Source: Magnolia sinica
Taxonomy: Eukaryota; Streptophyta; Magnoliopsida; Magnoliales; Magnoliaceae
Reading direction: 5' to 3'
NCBI RefSeq assembly: GCF_029962835.1
Contig: NC_080584.1
Location: 76,536,862 to 76,600,861 of the forward strand
Length of the DNA: 64,000 nt
Of this stretch, positions 21,430 to 33,910 are shown piece by piece. Every line of letters starts with the position of its first letter. Within the stretch, counting starts at the first letter, position 1. A program made the position numbers and the translations under genes. Below the pieces are notes generated by a model, which searched no databases, was not told where the DNA came from, and saw only the letters and a program-made list of their open reading frames with translations.

Positions 21430-24400
21430 ATGTCAAATTTTGATAGCCTTTCAGTTACTAGGCCTCCACCCTTTGATGGCTCCAACTATGCCTATTGGAA
21501 AGCCAGAATGAGGATCTTCCTCAAATCAATGGATGAAAATGTGTGGCAAGCCACAGTGACTGAATGGAATCCTCCTATCATGGAAGTTACTGGGGTTGAT
21601 GGTTCAAAATCTATGAAAGTCACACCATATTACTAATGGACCACTCTTCAGAAAAGTGAGAGTAGTACAAATGCTAAAGCACTAAATGCAATTACTTGCG
21701 CACTATCACCGGATGAGTTCAAAAGAATCATTTCCTGTGATACTGCAAAGCAAGCTTTGGATATATTAGAAATGACACACGAGGGTACTACAATTGTAAA
21801 AAAATCTAAAGTCCAACTCCTCACAACCAGATTTGAAGAAATTCATATGGAGGAAAATGAAATGTTTATGGACTTTTACACTAGATTAAATGACATTGTA
21901 AACTCAATGTGGGGTCTTGGCGATAAAATCCCAGAAAGTAAAGTGTGTGCAAAAATATTACGCTCACTTCCTGAACGGTTCACTTCTAAAGTAACCGCGA
22001 TCCAGGAACTTCGTGATACGAATAATATGAGGGTAGAAGAACTAGTTAGTTCTCTACAAACCTACGAGTTAAACTTTAAAGCTCCTAAAGGTAAATCTAT
22101 CGCACTAAAATCTTCTAAATGTAATTCAGAAGAAAATTCTGATTCGGAAGATGATATGGCTCTCTTAGCTAAAAAATTTTACAAGATTTTCAAAAGCAAG
22201 AAAAGGGTTGATTTTCAAAAATCAAATGATAAAAAGAAGTTTAGACCCAAATCTCAAAAATCTTTGAAAGATAATCAATGTTACAACTGTCAAGAATATG
22301 GGCACTTAGCAAATAGATGTCCTAAAAGGGACATACCCAAGAAGAAGGGTATGTTGGCTACATGGGATGAATCATCTGATTCTGAAGGTTCTTCTGAATC
22401 AGAAGATTCTGAAACTGAGTCGGGCAATGAGGTTAAAGCTCTTATGACTCTAGCCAAATTCACATTTTCAGATAATGACTCAACAAGTGAAGAAAATTTG
22501 AATAGTGAATGTGAAAATGAAGATGATCTTCAAGATGCTTACAATGCCCTATATAAGGAAAGTTGTAAAATTGCTGTCAAACTTAAACTTCAAAAAGAAA
22601 AGTTTTTTAAACTCAAAAATTGTTTGGAATCACTTGTCTTAGAAAAATCACAAATTTCAGATTGTTTTGAAAAATCAAAATGCGATTTGGAATTCAAAAA
22701 CTCCTTAATTATTGATTTAAAATCTGAAATTGAGAATCTTAAAATTGAAGTATCTTCTCTTCTGAGTCTAAAGGACACATGGAAATATGCCCAAGGTGAT
22801 CCAAAGTTAGAAAAACTTTTATCCGGATCAAGAAAAAGTGGCGATCGATCCGGGTTGGGCTATGATAAAAATCTACCTCCTAAACAAAAGTATACTCCTC
22901 CTATGTTTGTTAAAGGAGAGTCCTCAAACTCAAAAGGGAAAAGTACTTATCAAGATTTTTCTAGAAATTCAAAAACTTTTCAAAAACCTAGAAGCAACCA
23001 TGTCAACTTTAACCAGAAACGAAATCCACTAGCTGAAAAGATAGTTGATTTACTCAAGGAGCTCTTAAAATCTAACTCTATAGGTCATTCCTATAAATAT
23101 ACACAAAAGAAAACCAACTATGTTCCTAAACCCAAAACAGTTATGAAATGGGTTCCTAAAGTCACCTGCTTGGTTGCTCACACTGCTTTCAAAGCATCAA
23201 GTCATTTAAAGTGGTACCTAGACAGTGGATGCTCCAGGCATATGACAGGTGACAAAGCTTTATTCACGGATCTGAAAGATATGACTAATGGTTCAGTCAT
23301 ATTTGGTGATGGTAGCAACTGCAAGATTATAGGCCAAGGTACGGTTCAACTCTTTAATCTTCCAGTGTTTAAAAATGTTTTATACGTTGAAGGCTTAAAA
23401 CATAACTTGCTTAGTATATCTCAAATATGTGATAATAACCATAACATTCGGTTTTCTAATCAAAGCTGTGAGATTCTAAACAATAAGGGTTCTGTAATAT
23501 TAACTGGACGTAGAACGTCTGAAAATTGCTATATTATTAGCAAATCCAGCTCATCTAATAAAAAATGTTACATGGTCCATACAGACGAGACTGATTTATG
23601 GCACAAACGTCTTGGACATGTACATTATCGAAATTTATATAGATTGAGCAAATGAGAACTTGTAAGAGGTTTATCCAAACTTCAGAAATTAGATAAAATA
23701 TGTGGTGAGTGCCAGATAGGCAAACAAACAAAGAACTCACACAAAAAGGTGAATTCAAATACCACATCTAGATCACTCGAACTTCTCCACATGGATCTGA
23801 TAGGACCTACCAGAACAGAAAGTCGTGGTGGAAAAAAGTATATCCTGGTAATAGTTGATGACTTTACCAGATTCACTTGGGTAGTCTTCTTAAGGGATAA
23901 ATCTGAAACCCTTGAAGAAGTAAGAAAAGTTCTCAAAAGGATTCAAACTGAAAAATCTTCTTAAATCAGTAAAATTCATAGTGATCATGGATCTGAATTT
24001 GAGAATAGCAATTTTGAGAAGTTCTGTACCGACCAAGGAATATTACATGAATTCTCTACTCCCAAAACTCCACAACAAAATGGAATTGTTGAAAGAAAGA
24101 ATAGGGTGCTTCAAGAAATGGCTAATGTCATGTTGAATAGCATGAAGCTCTCTAAAAATCTTTGGGCTGAAGCAGTCAACACAGCTTACTATATTATTAA
24201 CCGAGTCTACACTAACAAAGATAATAATAAAACGGCTTACGAATTGTGGCTCAATAAAAAGCCTACTGTTAAATACTTTCGAGTTTTTGGCAGCAAGTGT
24301 TATATTTTACGTGATTGTGAAAATTTGGAAAAATTCGATACGAAGAGTGATGAAGGGATTTTTCTAGGATATTCCTTAAACAGTCGAGCTTATAGGGTTC

Positions 24401-26187
24401 TGAACAAAAGGACTGGTGTGATTCAAGAATCCATTAATGTTGTCATTGATGATCACTTAAACACGCCAATTCCTAATTCAGATAATGATGAAGTACTAAT
24501 CATTGATAAACCCGATACTTCATCGAATCAGACTGATTCTGAGTTGAGGACTGTTAAAGATCATCCAACCACACAAATTCTTGGAAACCTTCTCACCGGT
24601 GTTCGCACCCGTAGACAACTTGAGGATATATGTAATTATGTATGTTTTACATCTCAAATAGAACTATCTAACGTAAAAGAAGCTCTTGCTGATGAGAACT
24701 GGATTGTTGCGATGCAAGAAGAACTCAACCAATTCATAAGAAATGATGTTTGGTATCTCGTACTAAGACCTAAAGATAAACACATCATTGGAACAAAATG
24801 AATTTTCAAAAATAAGTCTGACGAGTGTAGAAATATAATTAGAAACAAGGCTAGACTAGTGGTATAAGGTTATACTCAAATTGAAGGGATTGATTTTGAT
24901 GAAACTTTTGCACCAGTAGCACGTCTTGAATCTATCAGACTATTTATATCCATTGCATGCTTTAAAAAGGTAAAGATCTATCAGATGGATGTGAAAAGTG
25001 CTTTTTTAAATGGCGATTTACATGAAGAAGTTTATGTTGAATAGCCAATGGGTTTTGAAGATTCTAAAAATACTGATCATGTATATCGGCTTAAAAAGAC
25101 ACTTTATGGATTAAAACAAGCACCTAGGGCATGGTATGAGAAACTAACGAAATTTCTTCTAAGTCATAATTTTCAAATGGGATCTGTCGATAAAACTCTG
25201 TTTGTTAAAAAACATAATGATCATATCTTAATGGTACAGATTTATGTTGATGATATCATTTATGGATCAACTTGTACTGACTTGACTACTGAGTTTGCAG
25301 ATTTGATGAAATCACAGTTCGAAATGAGCATGGTTGGGGAATTGACTTATTTCCTTGGATTGCAAGTAAAGCAACAATCTGAAGGAATATTCATTTCTCA
25401 ATCTAAGTATGCCTTGAATCTAATCAAGAGATTTGGATTTGAGAATGGCAAGAATTTCGATACTCCTATGAGTACTACCCTGAAACTATCAAAAGACTCT
25501 AATGGTAAAAATGTTGACTCAAAACTTTATCGGAGTATGATTGGTAGTCTGTTATATTTAACTGCTAGTAGACCTGATATTTCTTTAAGTGTTGGTATTT
25601 GCGCAAGATATCAATCTGATCCAAAAGAATCTCACTTGATTGCTGTCAAGCGAATTATTAGATATGTCGCAAGTACTGTAAATCTCGATCTCTGGTATCC
25701 TCATGAAACCAATGTTCAATTAGCTAGGTACTCGGATGCTGACTGGGCTGGTAATCTAGATGATAGAAAATCAACCAGTGGTGGTTGTTTTTACATTAGA
25801 AATTATCTAGTTTCCTGGTTTAGTAAGAAACAAAATTCTATATCACTTTCTACAGCTGAAGCTGAGTATATCGCAGCTGGTAATGCATGTACACAACTTT
25901 TTTGGATGTAACGAATGCTAAGTAATTATGGAATTAAACAGGATTCTATGTTATTACATTGTGATAATTCCAGTGCGATAAATATTTCAAAAAATCCTAT
26001 TCAGCATTCTCGTACTAAGCACATTGACATTAGATTTCATTGTATAAGGGAATTAGTAGCAGAAAAAGTTATATCTCTAGAATATATTCCTACTGAAGAT
26101 CAACGTGCTGACATTTTCACAAAACCTCTCGATAAAAGCAGGTTCAAAAAGATGAAATTTGATCTTGGCATGTGCATTTTAAATTGA
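21430..26187 (+). pseudogene. Copia gag-pol region (fossil)
   Basis: Domain order is Copia-type. Gag (from MSNFDSLSVTRPPPFDGSNY) has a zinc knuckle CYNCQEYGHLANRC at about 22280 and a long acidic, coiled-coil-like stretch. Protease has WYLDSGCSRHMTG (23215). Next come the pre-integrase motif LWHKRLGHVHY, the integrase core (LLHMDLIGPTRTES), the reverse transcriptase with YVDDIIYGST (25245), and RNase H (HCDNSSAINISKNPIQHSRT). The region is broken in about six or seven places and is a fossil. Confidence 0.93.
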
Positions 26188-26281
26188 TTATTTATGCCTA
26201 CTTGTATTATAGTATATATATTTGCTAGATTGAATTTCAATTTTTGTAAAATTTGCAAGATATTTGAATTTTTGGGGCTTC

Positions 26282-26352
26282 TTCGACCAGTCATGAGTTT
26301 ATACGACCAGTCGTCCTACAACCGGTCGTAGATACCCACGACCAGTCGTATA
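26282..26352 (+). repeat. Internal cluster of CGACCAGTCG-like motifs
   Basis: Four motifs of the LTR type (cgaccagtca, cgaccagtcg, aaccggtcgt, cgaccagtcg) lie between RNase H and the extra ORF, about 290 bp before its ATG. They suggest reuse of LTR promoter-proximal sequence upstream of the second ORF. Confidence 0.7.
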
Positions 26353-26643
26353 ACTCGGGTTTCACTTAAAATTGGAGATTTTTGCTTTCTTCCTCATTTC
26401 ATCTTTCTTCTCCTTGGAGCCGAGCTTCGACTTGTCGAACCCATCTATCTTGTTCTTCAAGGTTAGTGTTTCAAATCCCGTTTTTCTTGCAGATTTGTGT
26501 CTAGATTGTTTCATTTTCAAGCTTGAAGCTTTCTATTTTGGATTTCATTGAGATTTGGGGTTTGGATTTAAAAAAATCTGTTTTGAGAAAAGCCACTTCT
26601 CAATCCTTTGCAACTTCTTTATTTCTTGAAATCCTTATTGCAA

Positions 26644-27783
26644 ATGGCTTCTAGAGGTAGAAAAACTACTTCCCGTGGTCATTCTTCTTCCTCCAGATCG
26701 ACCGCTATCTCTAAACGTCATCTTCTTGTTCCCAATGATGATCCATTATATGTTAGGGACATTAGATCTCGTAATGTTATTGTTGAACATCCTGTTGATG
26801 TTAATCATATTGCACCCTTTGACATCCTTCCTATGCTTGAAGCTGTAGGTTGGGTTAACTTATTACATTGGGGTGGGCCTGCATACCGGTCCATTGCCCA
26901 ATCCATGTTTACATGTATTAGTGCTTTCTCACAGGATGATTTAACTTTTAAAATATCTACTAGAGAAGGGCCTTTTGACGTCGATCGTCATCTAATTTCT
27001 GCCCTTATGGACATTCCTGTGAATGATGAGGGTATTCCTATCCATAACTTAACTGATAAACCCTCAATGGCTGAAAAACGCACACTCACTAGAGACTTGT
27101 GCAACATGGATGTTCAATGGACTCAAAAAGGGAATGCGCTTCCTGCAAAGTATTTGTTACCCAAGTACCGAATTCTCCACAGAATCTTTGTGTCTAATCT
27201 ATATCCTCGTTCGGGTAATAAATCTGACTTGACTTCGTTTATGGTTCTTGTTATCCATGCTATTTCCAATGGTACTCAGATTTGTTTACCATCCTTAATC
27301 TGTCATTTCATTCTTCAGTTTCGACTCCATCCTGGTCATAGTGACATTCCTTTTGCCTATTTAATGACTGTATTGGCTACTCATATGTTAGTTGATATGC
27401 CGGTTGATGAGGCACCTATCCATCATCTGATCTTCAACAATACTAATATCAATAAGATGAAGTTGGATCTGCTTCCTGAACAAGGTGGTGGTGGTGGTGG
27501 TGGTCATGAAGAAGCTGGTGTTGACATTAATATGGATGACATTTTTGAGGAACTGGATTTTGACTCAGCAAATGATCCAGATTTTGAACCATCTGATGTT
27601 GATGCTTGTCTGAGAGCATTAGAGGATAAAGTTGAGAATATAAATGTAAAGATGGAAAACATGTCTATTGCTCATGATTTGCAATTTAAGTACATGCCCA
27701 AATATCTTAGGTGCTTAAACAAAGGCATGCACCAACTTGATCCCTCTATTCCTGCTTCGTCATCAAGTTCTGGTTCTGAATAG
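26644..27783 (+). CDS. Extra ORF downstream of Copia pol (plant transposon protein-like)
   Basis: A part of the fossil element: an uninterrupted frame of about 379 codons, separate from gag-pol. The N-terminus is basic and Ser-rich (MASRGRKTTSRGHSSSSRST). The middle, EAVGWVNLLHWGGPAYRSIA through STREGPFDVDRHLISALMDI and PKYRILHRIFVSNLYPRSGN, resembles the 'putative plant transposon protein' domain found in extra ORFs of plant retroelements. The C-terminus is acidic with a (Gly)6 run and a Ser-rich end. I see no signal peptide or transmembrane segment, so an envelope role is not supported. Function unknown. The start at 26644 is chosen because the basic tail follows it; a further ATG lies at 26608. 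Confidence 0.6.
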   Translation: MASRGRKTTSRGHSSSSRSTAISKRHLLVPNDDPLYVRDIRSRNVIVEHPVDVNHIAPFDILPMLEAVGWVNLLHWGGPAYRSIAQSMFTCISAFSQDDLTFKISTREGPFDVDRHLISALMDIPVNDEGIPIHNLTDKPSMAEKRTLTRDLCNMDVQWTQKGNALPAKYLLPKYRILHRIFVSNLYPRSGNKSDLTSFMVLVIHAISNGTQICLPSLICHFILQFRLHPGHSDIPFAYLMTVLATHMLVDMPVDEAPIHHLIFNNTNINKMKLDLLPEQGGGGGGGHEEAGVDINMDDIFEELDFDSANDPDFEPSDVDACLRALEDKVENINVKMENMSIAHDLQFKYMPKYLRCLNKGMHQLDPSIPASSSSSGSE

Positions 27784-28204
27784 TTTTTATGAGACTTCTG
27801 GTTTGTAATATCTTTATAACTTAGCACTTGGTTGACTGATTTTGAGTTGGATTCTATTTATGTTTTATGCTGGATATTTATTCTATGTGATGCTATGCTG
27901 AATATCTCTATCACTCTTTTGCTATACTCTCTTACCTCCTCATGTTTACTCTTATGAATTCCTTTATTTAGTTCTCATTTGTCATATTATGACAAAAAGG
28001 GGGAGAATGGTTTGTTCTTAATGTGATTAGCATTGGTTATGTTACTCAGGGGGAGTCAGGGAGAGTATGTTTGATCTTGTTGAGTATGTTTGAGCTTGTT
28101 GAATGAAATTGGTTGAATGTTGAATATTGAATATTGATTTGCAGGTATTAACTAGTTGTTTTACTTTTTGTTTATCTTGGTTATGTGTTTTGTCACTAAT
28201 TTGA

Positions 28205-28217
28205 CAAAGGGGGAGAT
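28205..28217 (+). promoter_or_regulatory. Polypurine tract of the Copia element
   Basis: caaagggggagat immediately precedes the 3' LTR. A second similar tract (acaaaaagggggagaatgg, about 27993) lies about 200 bp upstream. Confidence 0.85.
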
Positions 28218-30174
28218 TGTAAGTGCTATAGTTTATATCCCTGTCTGTTGTCAAATTTGTGGTGCCAAAATCACTGTTATATATAACTTGCATAAGTGAA
28301 GCTCACTTAAGATCAACATTCATAAACAAGCAAAGCTCCCAAGACAAGACTCAAGCTGCAAGAAGAGTACAAGGCAGTTGGTAAAGAACTCAAGACCCTT
28401 TCAAGATTGAGCTACATCAAGATTTCAAGATTGATCTACATCAAGACTTCAAGGCTCATTCTTCAAGGTCACTTGTTCCTAATGTTTCAATGTCCTTTAC
28501 TTCATGATTGAGGTTTGACTGATCATAGGTTGACCTTAGAAGTATGTCATTTCGGATACATAAACCGAATGTTTATTTTACATGTGATTGGTCTGTTCTT
28601 CGACTAGTCCTAGGCCTTCTTCGACTAGTCCTAGAGTTGCTTCGACCAGTCTAAGAAATTCCTCGATCAGTCATGAGTTTGTTACGAATTCCGGATAAAA
28701 TCTGTTAGGCTTCGACTAGTCTAGGAATCTGTTCGACCAGTCGTAGGAACAGTGTCGACTGTATCTACGACCAGTCGATAATCTTTGACACGAAATCCAG
28801 CGAAGCTTTTCAGGACCTACGACCAGTCGAAGGACACCTACGACCAGTCGTAGGAGACCTTCGACCAGTCGTAGAACGGTTAAAGCATATCCTGCCGGAT
28901 TTTTCAAATATCTGTTATTGCTTTGACTAGTCGAAGAGCTCTCTAGACCAGTCGAAAACACGATCTGCTCACCTATAAATAGTGCACGAATCTCAGAAGA
29001 AATTATCGAATTAATTAATCCATTCAAGCCAATCTTCGTCGAACTTCTGAGAGATTATTCTGTGCTCCGTCTAAGTTAAGTGTGCTTATTTAATATTCTC
29101 TTTTCTTAACTTTATTTTAATTGATTTTGTTTCTGCTATTCCAATCTGATTTGATAAGAGGAATTATTATTCCCTTTCTTTGGAATCAAAATCAATTAAG
29201 GCAAGCCCTATTCGGTTTAATTTAAAATCTATTAGAATTAGAACCATTGTAATTGAGTACTGGACATTGAACTTGGACATTCAATCATCTACTCTGATTT
29301 GGTTCTACTGGGTTGCTACATCGAAGGAGATAATCAGGTATTTTACATTTAATTGTAAATTCCTTTTTGTTTTGGTTTCTTTCAAGATTTGCTAGAAAAA
29401 TCTTGTTATATTAGTTATCTGAGGAGAGCCAGGAAAACTCAGAAGTGGGGTTTTTTTAATTGTGTAAGCCCACAGACAAAGACACAATTGTGAAGGTTTT
29501 GGGTGAACTTGGAAAAACCTATTTTGTTAGTAAACGCTAATATCCCCTGTGTGAGAATATTAGGAGTGGAGTAGCATTTTGTGTGGCTGTTATTTAACAG
29601 TTGGTGAACACACAGGCGAACCACTATAATCCCTTGTGTTGTGGTTGAATGGTTTATACTTCTAATCTTTAATTATTCTTTTGTGGGATGTATGTATGGT
29701 GGTGAATGTTGTAATCATTTAATTCAAGCTTTGTGAGAATGTTGTAATAGTTTAGAATTTATTTTCTGCTATTCCTTTATCAGCTTGATATTCAATTTTT
29801 TTTTAAAAGTTGTTCCAGCAAGGTTGCCCTGCCATTTTTATGGTGTATGGCTGTCCCTAGAATAATACATTTGTGATTGCAATTTATTTCAATTCCGTTT
29901 GTATTTATTTTTGTATTCCTCTTCGGTTTGAGACTTGATACAAAGATCTTTCTAGAAATAAGGTTGTCCTACCATAAACTCTGGTTTTTGGTGTAAGGTT
30001 GTCCTTAGAACAACGTTTGTATCAACCTCTCAAGATCTGAATTTTGAGGTTATTTTACTTTCCTGCATTGTGATTTACTTTGGCTATCATTTCCTTTTTA
30101 ATTCCGCTGTTATAAGTTTTATTTGGCATTGTCCTATTCACCCCCCCTCTAGGACATATAGCTTGGCCTTTTCA
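28218..30174 (+). repeat. 3' LTR of the Copia element
   Basis: 1,957 bp, collinear with 19377-21354 at about 97% by eye. It carries the same motif array (28596-28955) and TATAAATA at 28974-28981. The main length difference is one missing ~21-bp motif unit. Confidence 0.95.
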
Positions 30175-30179
30175 AAGTT

Positions 30180-32019
30180 AACAACTGAAATGCCAGAATC
30201 CTTTCGCAGGCTGGTCACATGACGCTTATCAAACACGTCTTAGGGAGTATCCCGGTCCACATGATGGCGGCCACGCCCATTCCCCTCAAGTATCTATCAC
30301 AAATGGAGAAGTGCTTCGCTGATTTTTTCTGGGGCTGGGCCAATGGCAAAAAGAAGCTTCATTGGATTAGTTGGAGGAAGATTGCCACCCCGACGGATGA
30401 GGGAGGGACAGGGATAAGAAGGCTTCAAGACATGATGATAGGTTTACGTCTTAAGATGGCTTGGGCTCTCTCCTTTAGTAAGAGCAAGAGCCTCTGGGCA
30501 ACCTTTATGAGGGCCAAATTTGGGGATCCTTTGCCTTCAGACTTGTGACCTCGGACCACGCATTCCACTTCCTTATCCTCCCCATTTTGGAGAAGTATTC
30601 AGATGTTACTCCCTCTTCTGGCTGAGAATGCTCAGTGTCTGATTGGGAGTGGTGATTGTAACATTTGGGATGTCGACTGGACAGGGATGGGTCCCCTCAT
30701 CGATAGAGCCCCTGCCCAGCTCCCTGTCCAAGTCAAGAACATGAAGGTGCGTGACTTCCTTGGCAGTCAAGGCCCGTTGCCCCCCTCCTCCTTTCTTTCC
30801 ATCATGCCGCATGATGTTCTCCTCCACATTTTTCAGAGCGGTCTGTGCATGATGGGTGACGAGGATGTGTAGTATTGGCCGTTGACCCCTTCCGGGATTT
30901 TCTCTGTTAAGTCGGCCTGGGATACTATCTGTCTATGCGGGCTGAGACGATGCTGGTCGAGGTGAGTGTGGCATCCTCAAATTCCTCCCAAATTGTCCGT
31001 ATTCATGTGGAGATTGCTGGCAGGTGCAATTCTAGTGGATGGTAAGGTCCAGAAGAAGGGTGTTTGCTTAGTGTCTCGTTGTGAGTGTTGCCCCACGAAT
31101 CTCACGTGTCTGCATTGTGAATCTCTTCCCCACCTTTTCATCTCGGGTTAGCTAGCTCAGATCGTTTGGAGCCATTTCAGCAACATTTTTAGAATCAGTC
31201 TGGCCATTCATAACTCTCCTCTAGAAAGGCTTACCCAATGGTGGGGGACGTCGATGGGTGCTTCCTTGCTCTAGGTTCAGGCCTCAACCCTTGTTTTCCT
31301 GTGTTGGGAAATATGGAAGGAGCGGAATGCAACTAGATTTGAGGGTAGGAAGCTGAGCATTGGGGGGGTTATCAAACACACCAACTGGTGGCTAGGGAGT
31401 GCCTATAGTGGGAGCCGACCGTCCTCCTGGGTGGCTAATCTTCAACTGCAAAATCTTCATATCTTGGTGGCCCCCCAACCAGCCAAAAAGGTTGAGATAG
31501 TAAAGTGGGTAAGACCAGAGAGCGGTTGGGTCAAGTTAAATGTGGACGGATCAGCCTTAAATAACTCGAGGAGGTCTGGAGGTGGCAGCATATGCAGAAG
31601 AGATGACGGGAATTTTATCTTTGCATTTTCGCATGGATACGGGTTAGGCACCAATAACAATGCTAAATTCGTGGTGGTCTATGATGGTCTTTCCATTTGC
31701 GCTCAAAGGGACCCGTGGAAGGTTTTAGTGGAATCTGATTCCAAGTTGGTTGTAGATGCACGCAACCATGTTTCTCAAGTAGGTTGGCGTTGGGCCCACT
31801 GGATAGCCCGGATTACGAGCCTTAATTGCAAAGGGTCTTTTTGCTTCTTCCACACCCTTAGAGAAGGTAATGGCCCGGTTGATGGCCTTGCTCGTCTAGG
31901 CAGAAATTCCCAAGAAAACAAGCTGTTTCACTCCCTTAGAGAGATTCCTTGTGATATAAGAGGGAGGGTGGTGATAGATAGCACAGGGTTGGGAGCCGTC
32001 AAGGTGACGGATCATGTAT
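30180..32019 (+). pseudogene. LINE-A ORF2, C-terminal part (RT end, zf-RVT, RNase H)
   Basis: Resumes the ORF2 frame after the Copia insert: NN*NARILSQAGHMTLIKHVL and IPVHMMAATPIPLKYLSQME (RT thumb, TGG to TGA at the first stop). The zf-RVT domain (about 30880-31150) has FSVKSAWDTIC, VWHPQIPPKLSVFMWRLLAG and CECC. An RNase H of the plant RVT_3 type (about 31500-31930) reads WVKLNVDGSALNNSRRSGGG, VESDSKLVVDA and REGNGPVDGLARLG. The terminal stop is at 32019. The RNase H segment is one uninterrupted frame of 196 codons, although a catalytic Glu position (NAKFVVVYDG, where relatives have NxAEAxAxxDG) looks altered. Confidence 0.85.
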
Positions 32020-32134
32020 AGTCTCTCTTATTCCCTCACGTCGGGTTCCCTTACTCCCCTTTTTGTGCCTTGGGGTGGCCTGTTTATACATGTACAATCT
32101 ATTTTGAAATGAAATTCTCCTTTTAAAAAAAAAA

Positions 32135-32780
32135 GCCTCTTGGTTAGTCAACTCTTTTCCTTTAAAAATGGACCATCTCCTCTAGCTATCCTCTTGTGGG
32201 CCATTGGTAGATTCTTTTTGGTTTCCTCCATCCATAAGGAGATCCATCATATAACTTGTCTGGATTGTTGGAACACGTGTTTAAGGTCCCCAACAAATTG
32301 CTACGCTTTATAGCAAATGCTCATATAATTCTATCTATAATGAATCACATATCAGTCAAAAATGCATGCAAAGATGCAAAACAATCAATAAAAATATGCA
32401 AAAGGTACACTGGATAGTCGAATTGGGGAGTGGTTCTATTTTAAAATAATAATAAAAATAAATAAATAAATAAATAAAAATCAGGGAGAGTTGTCGCCAT
32501 CTGATTTGGAACAACTTGATATCAAGTTCCCTTGTGTGGTTCCACATAGATTTAGGGCTAAATTGTCGAAACTTTGATTTATCTGTTTTATGTATATATA
32601 TGTTTTCTTTTTCTTTAAGTTGGGAGCTCTCCACGTATAACTTTGTTGATGAAAAAAAACAGAAAGTACAAACATTCCAGTGGGATTCAAATTGGGGCCT
32701 TGCCTATCTTAGAGTGCCATGTGACACATCCACATCATTTACTAATCAAACAGACAGAGCAAAGCTGTAAAAAATGGGAG
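32135..32780. other. Non-coding stretch before the ASB retrocopy
   Basis: No gene seen. A/T-rich, with an (ATAA)n-like patch at 32443-32480. 32761-32780 is the left copy of the probable target duplication of the retrocopy. Confidence 0.4.
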
Positions 32781-33910
32781 CGGAAAAATCGTTGCTACGA
32801 AGAGAGAGAGATGAATGAAAAATGCATTTTCTCCGAAAACCCTAAAAAGCAGTTCTTCAAAACCCATTTCAAAATCTCTTCATTCTCAAATACCCTTTCT
32901 CTCATTTTGCCCTTCCCATGGCTATCTCTCTCTTTCAAATCCCCATCTCTTATTCTACTTCCCTCTCTTCACAGACTCCAGTAGCAGCAGCTCCAGCTCC
33001 TCGCCGGCTCACTGGATTCCATACTCCAGCAGGAATTCATAGAGGAGTTGTGTCGGTGTCGCTGACTGCGGCGAGCGGGGTAAACAATGTTAGAGTTTCG
33101 GTTAGGGATGGGAAGAAGGAGAATCCGATCATTGTTATTGACAATTACGATAGTTTCACTTACAATCTGTGCCAGTATATGTGGGAGCTTGGTGCAAACT
33201 TTGAAGTCTAACGGAATGATGAGCTCATAGTTGAGGAAATGAAAATGAAAAATCCAAGAGGCATTCTTATTTCCCCAGGACCTGGTACACCTCAAGATTC
33301 AGGAATTAATATCATTACAAACAGTTTTGGAACTTGGCCCTACTATACCTTTATTTGGAGTTTGCATGGGCTTACAGTGCATTGGGGAGGCTTTTGGAGG
33401 ACGAATTGTGCACTTTCCATATGGTGTCATGCATGGAAAAAGGTCTCCAGTGTTTTATGATGAAAAGGGTGAAGACGGTTTGTTTTTAGGTCTATCAAAC
33501 CCTTTCACCGCTGGTAGATATTACAGCCTTGTGATTGAAAATGATAGTTTTCCTAATGAGGCACTTGAGGTTACAGAGTGGACAGAAGATGGGTTGGTAA
33601 TGGCTGCTCGTCATAGAAAATTTAAGCATATCCAGGGGGTCCAGTTCCATCCAGAAAGCATTATAACCACCGAAGGTAAAGAGATAGTCCGCAATTTTCT
33701 CAAACTAATCGATCGAATGGAGGCCAGATACATATTTGTCCAACCATAGGCGTTTCTTTTTATAGTTCAAAATGAAAGAAGAAGAAAATCTGTAAGCAAT
33801 TTTTTGTGGTGTCTTTTAAATTATATGCCTAGATTGATTGTCCCCATTTACAACTTTCAGATATCATGTGAGGTAAGTTAATGTTATTATTATTATTAAA
33901 TAAAAAAAAA
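32781..33910 (+). pseudogene. ASB1: Processed retrocopy of anthranilate synthase beta subunit
   Basis: Intronless copy of the plastid glutamine amidotransferase subunit of anthranilate synthase (tryptophan pathway; supplies ammonia to the alpha subunit). The coding part is 32918-33749: a Ser-rich transit peptide ([18 protein letters not shown]), then [33 protein letters not shown], the nucleophile region PLFGVCMGLQCIGEAFGG, SPVFYDEKGEDGLF and GVQFHPESIITTEGK with the catalytic His/Glu. Plant ASB genes have many introns (established knowledge) and none is here. A tail ataaaaaaaaa ends the copy at about 33910. The flanks aaagctgtaaaaaatgggag (32761) and aaagttgtaaaaataggag (about 33908) form a near-perfect target duplication. 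A stop after ELGANFEV and a frame shift near 33308-33330 disable it. Confidence 0.9.

Larger units (their letters stand above)
19377..30174 (+). mobile_element. Copia LTR retrotransposon with extra 3' ORF, inserted in LINE-A
   Basis: A fossil 10.8-kb Ty1/Copia element. It has paired LTRs starting TGTAAGTGC and ending CCTTTTCA, a 5-bp target duplication AAGTT (19372-19376 and 30175-30179), a primer site, gag-pol in Copia order, an extra ORF and a polypurine tract. Its size, the long LTRs, the acidic/coiled gag tail and the ORF after RNase H suggest the SIRE/Maximus lineage (inference). Structurally complete, but gag-pol carries about six or seven breaks. LTR divergence is about 3% by eye, implying a geologically recent insertion, perhaps one to a few million years. 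Confidence 0.95.
14540..32134 (+). mobile_element. LINE-A: near-full-length L1-type LINE, split by Copia
   Basis: A plant L1 LINE with ORF1, ORF2 and a poly-A tail (32125-32134) after a 3'UTR ending gaaattctcctttt. Its parts lie at 14540-19376 and 30180-32134, and removing the Copia insert and one AAGTT copy rejoins the RT domain. The sequence after the tail (gcctcttggttag) resembles the sequence before the 5' end (acctcttggtcat), a likely eroded target duplication. This suggests a full-length insertion. Many stops and several frame changes mark it as dead. Confidence 0.88.

Noticed and set aside
26644-27783. Envelope protein interpretation of the extra Copia ORF
   Set aside because: No signal peptide, transmembrane helix or furin-like site is visible; the protein is basic at one end and acidic at the other.
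28716-29027. Open frame with repeated LRLVVG text
   Set aside because: It is the translated CGACCAGTCG motif array of the 3' LTR.
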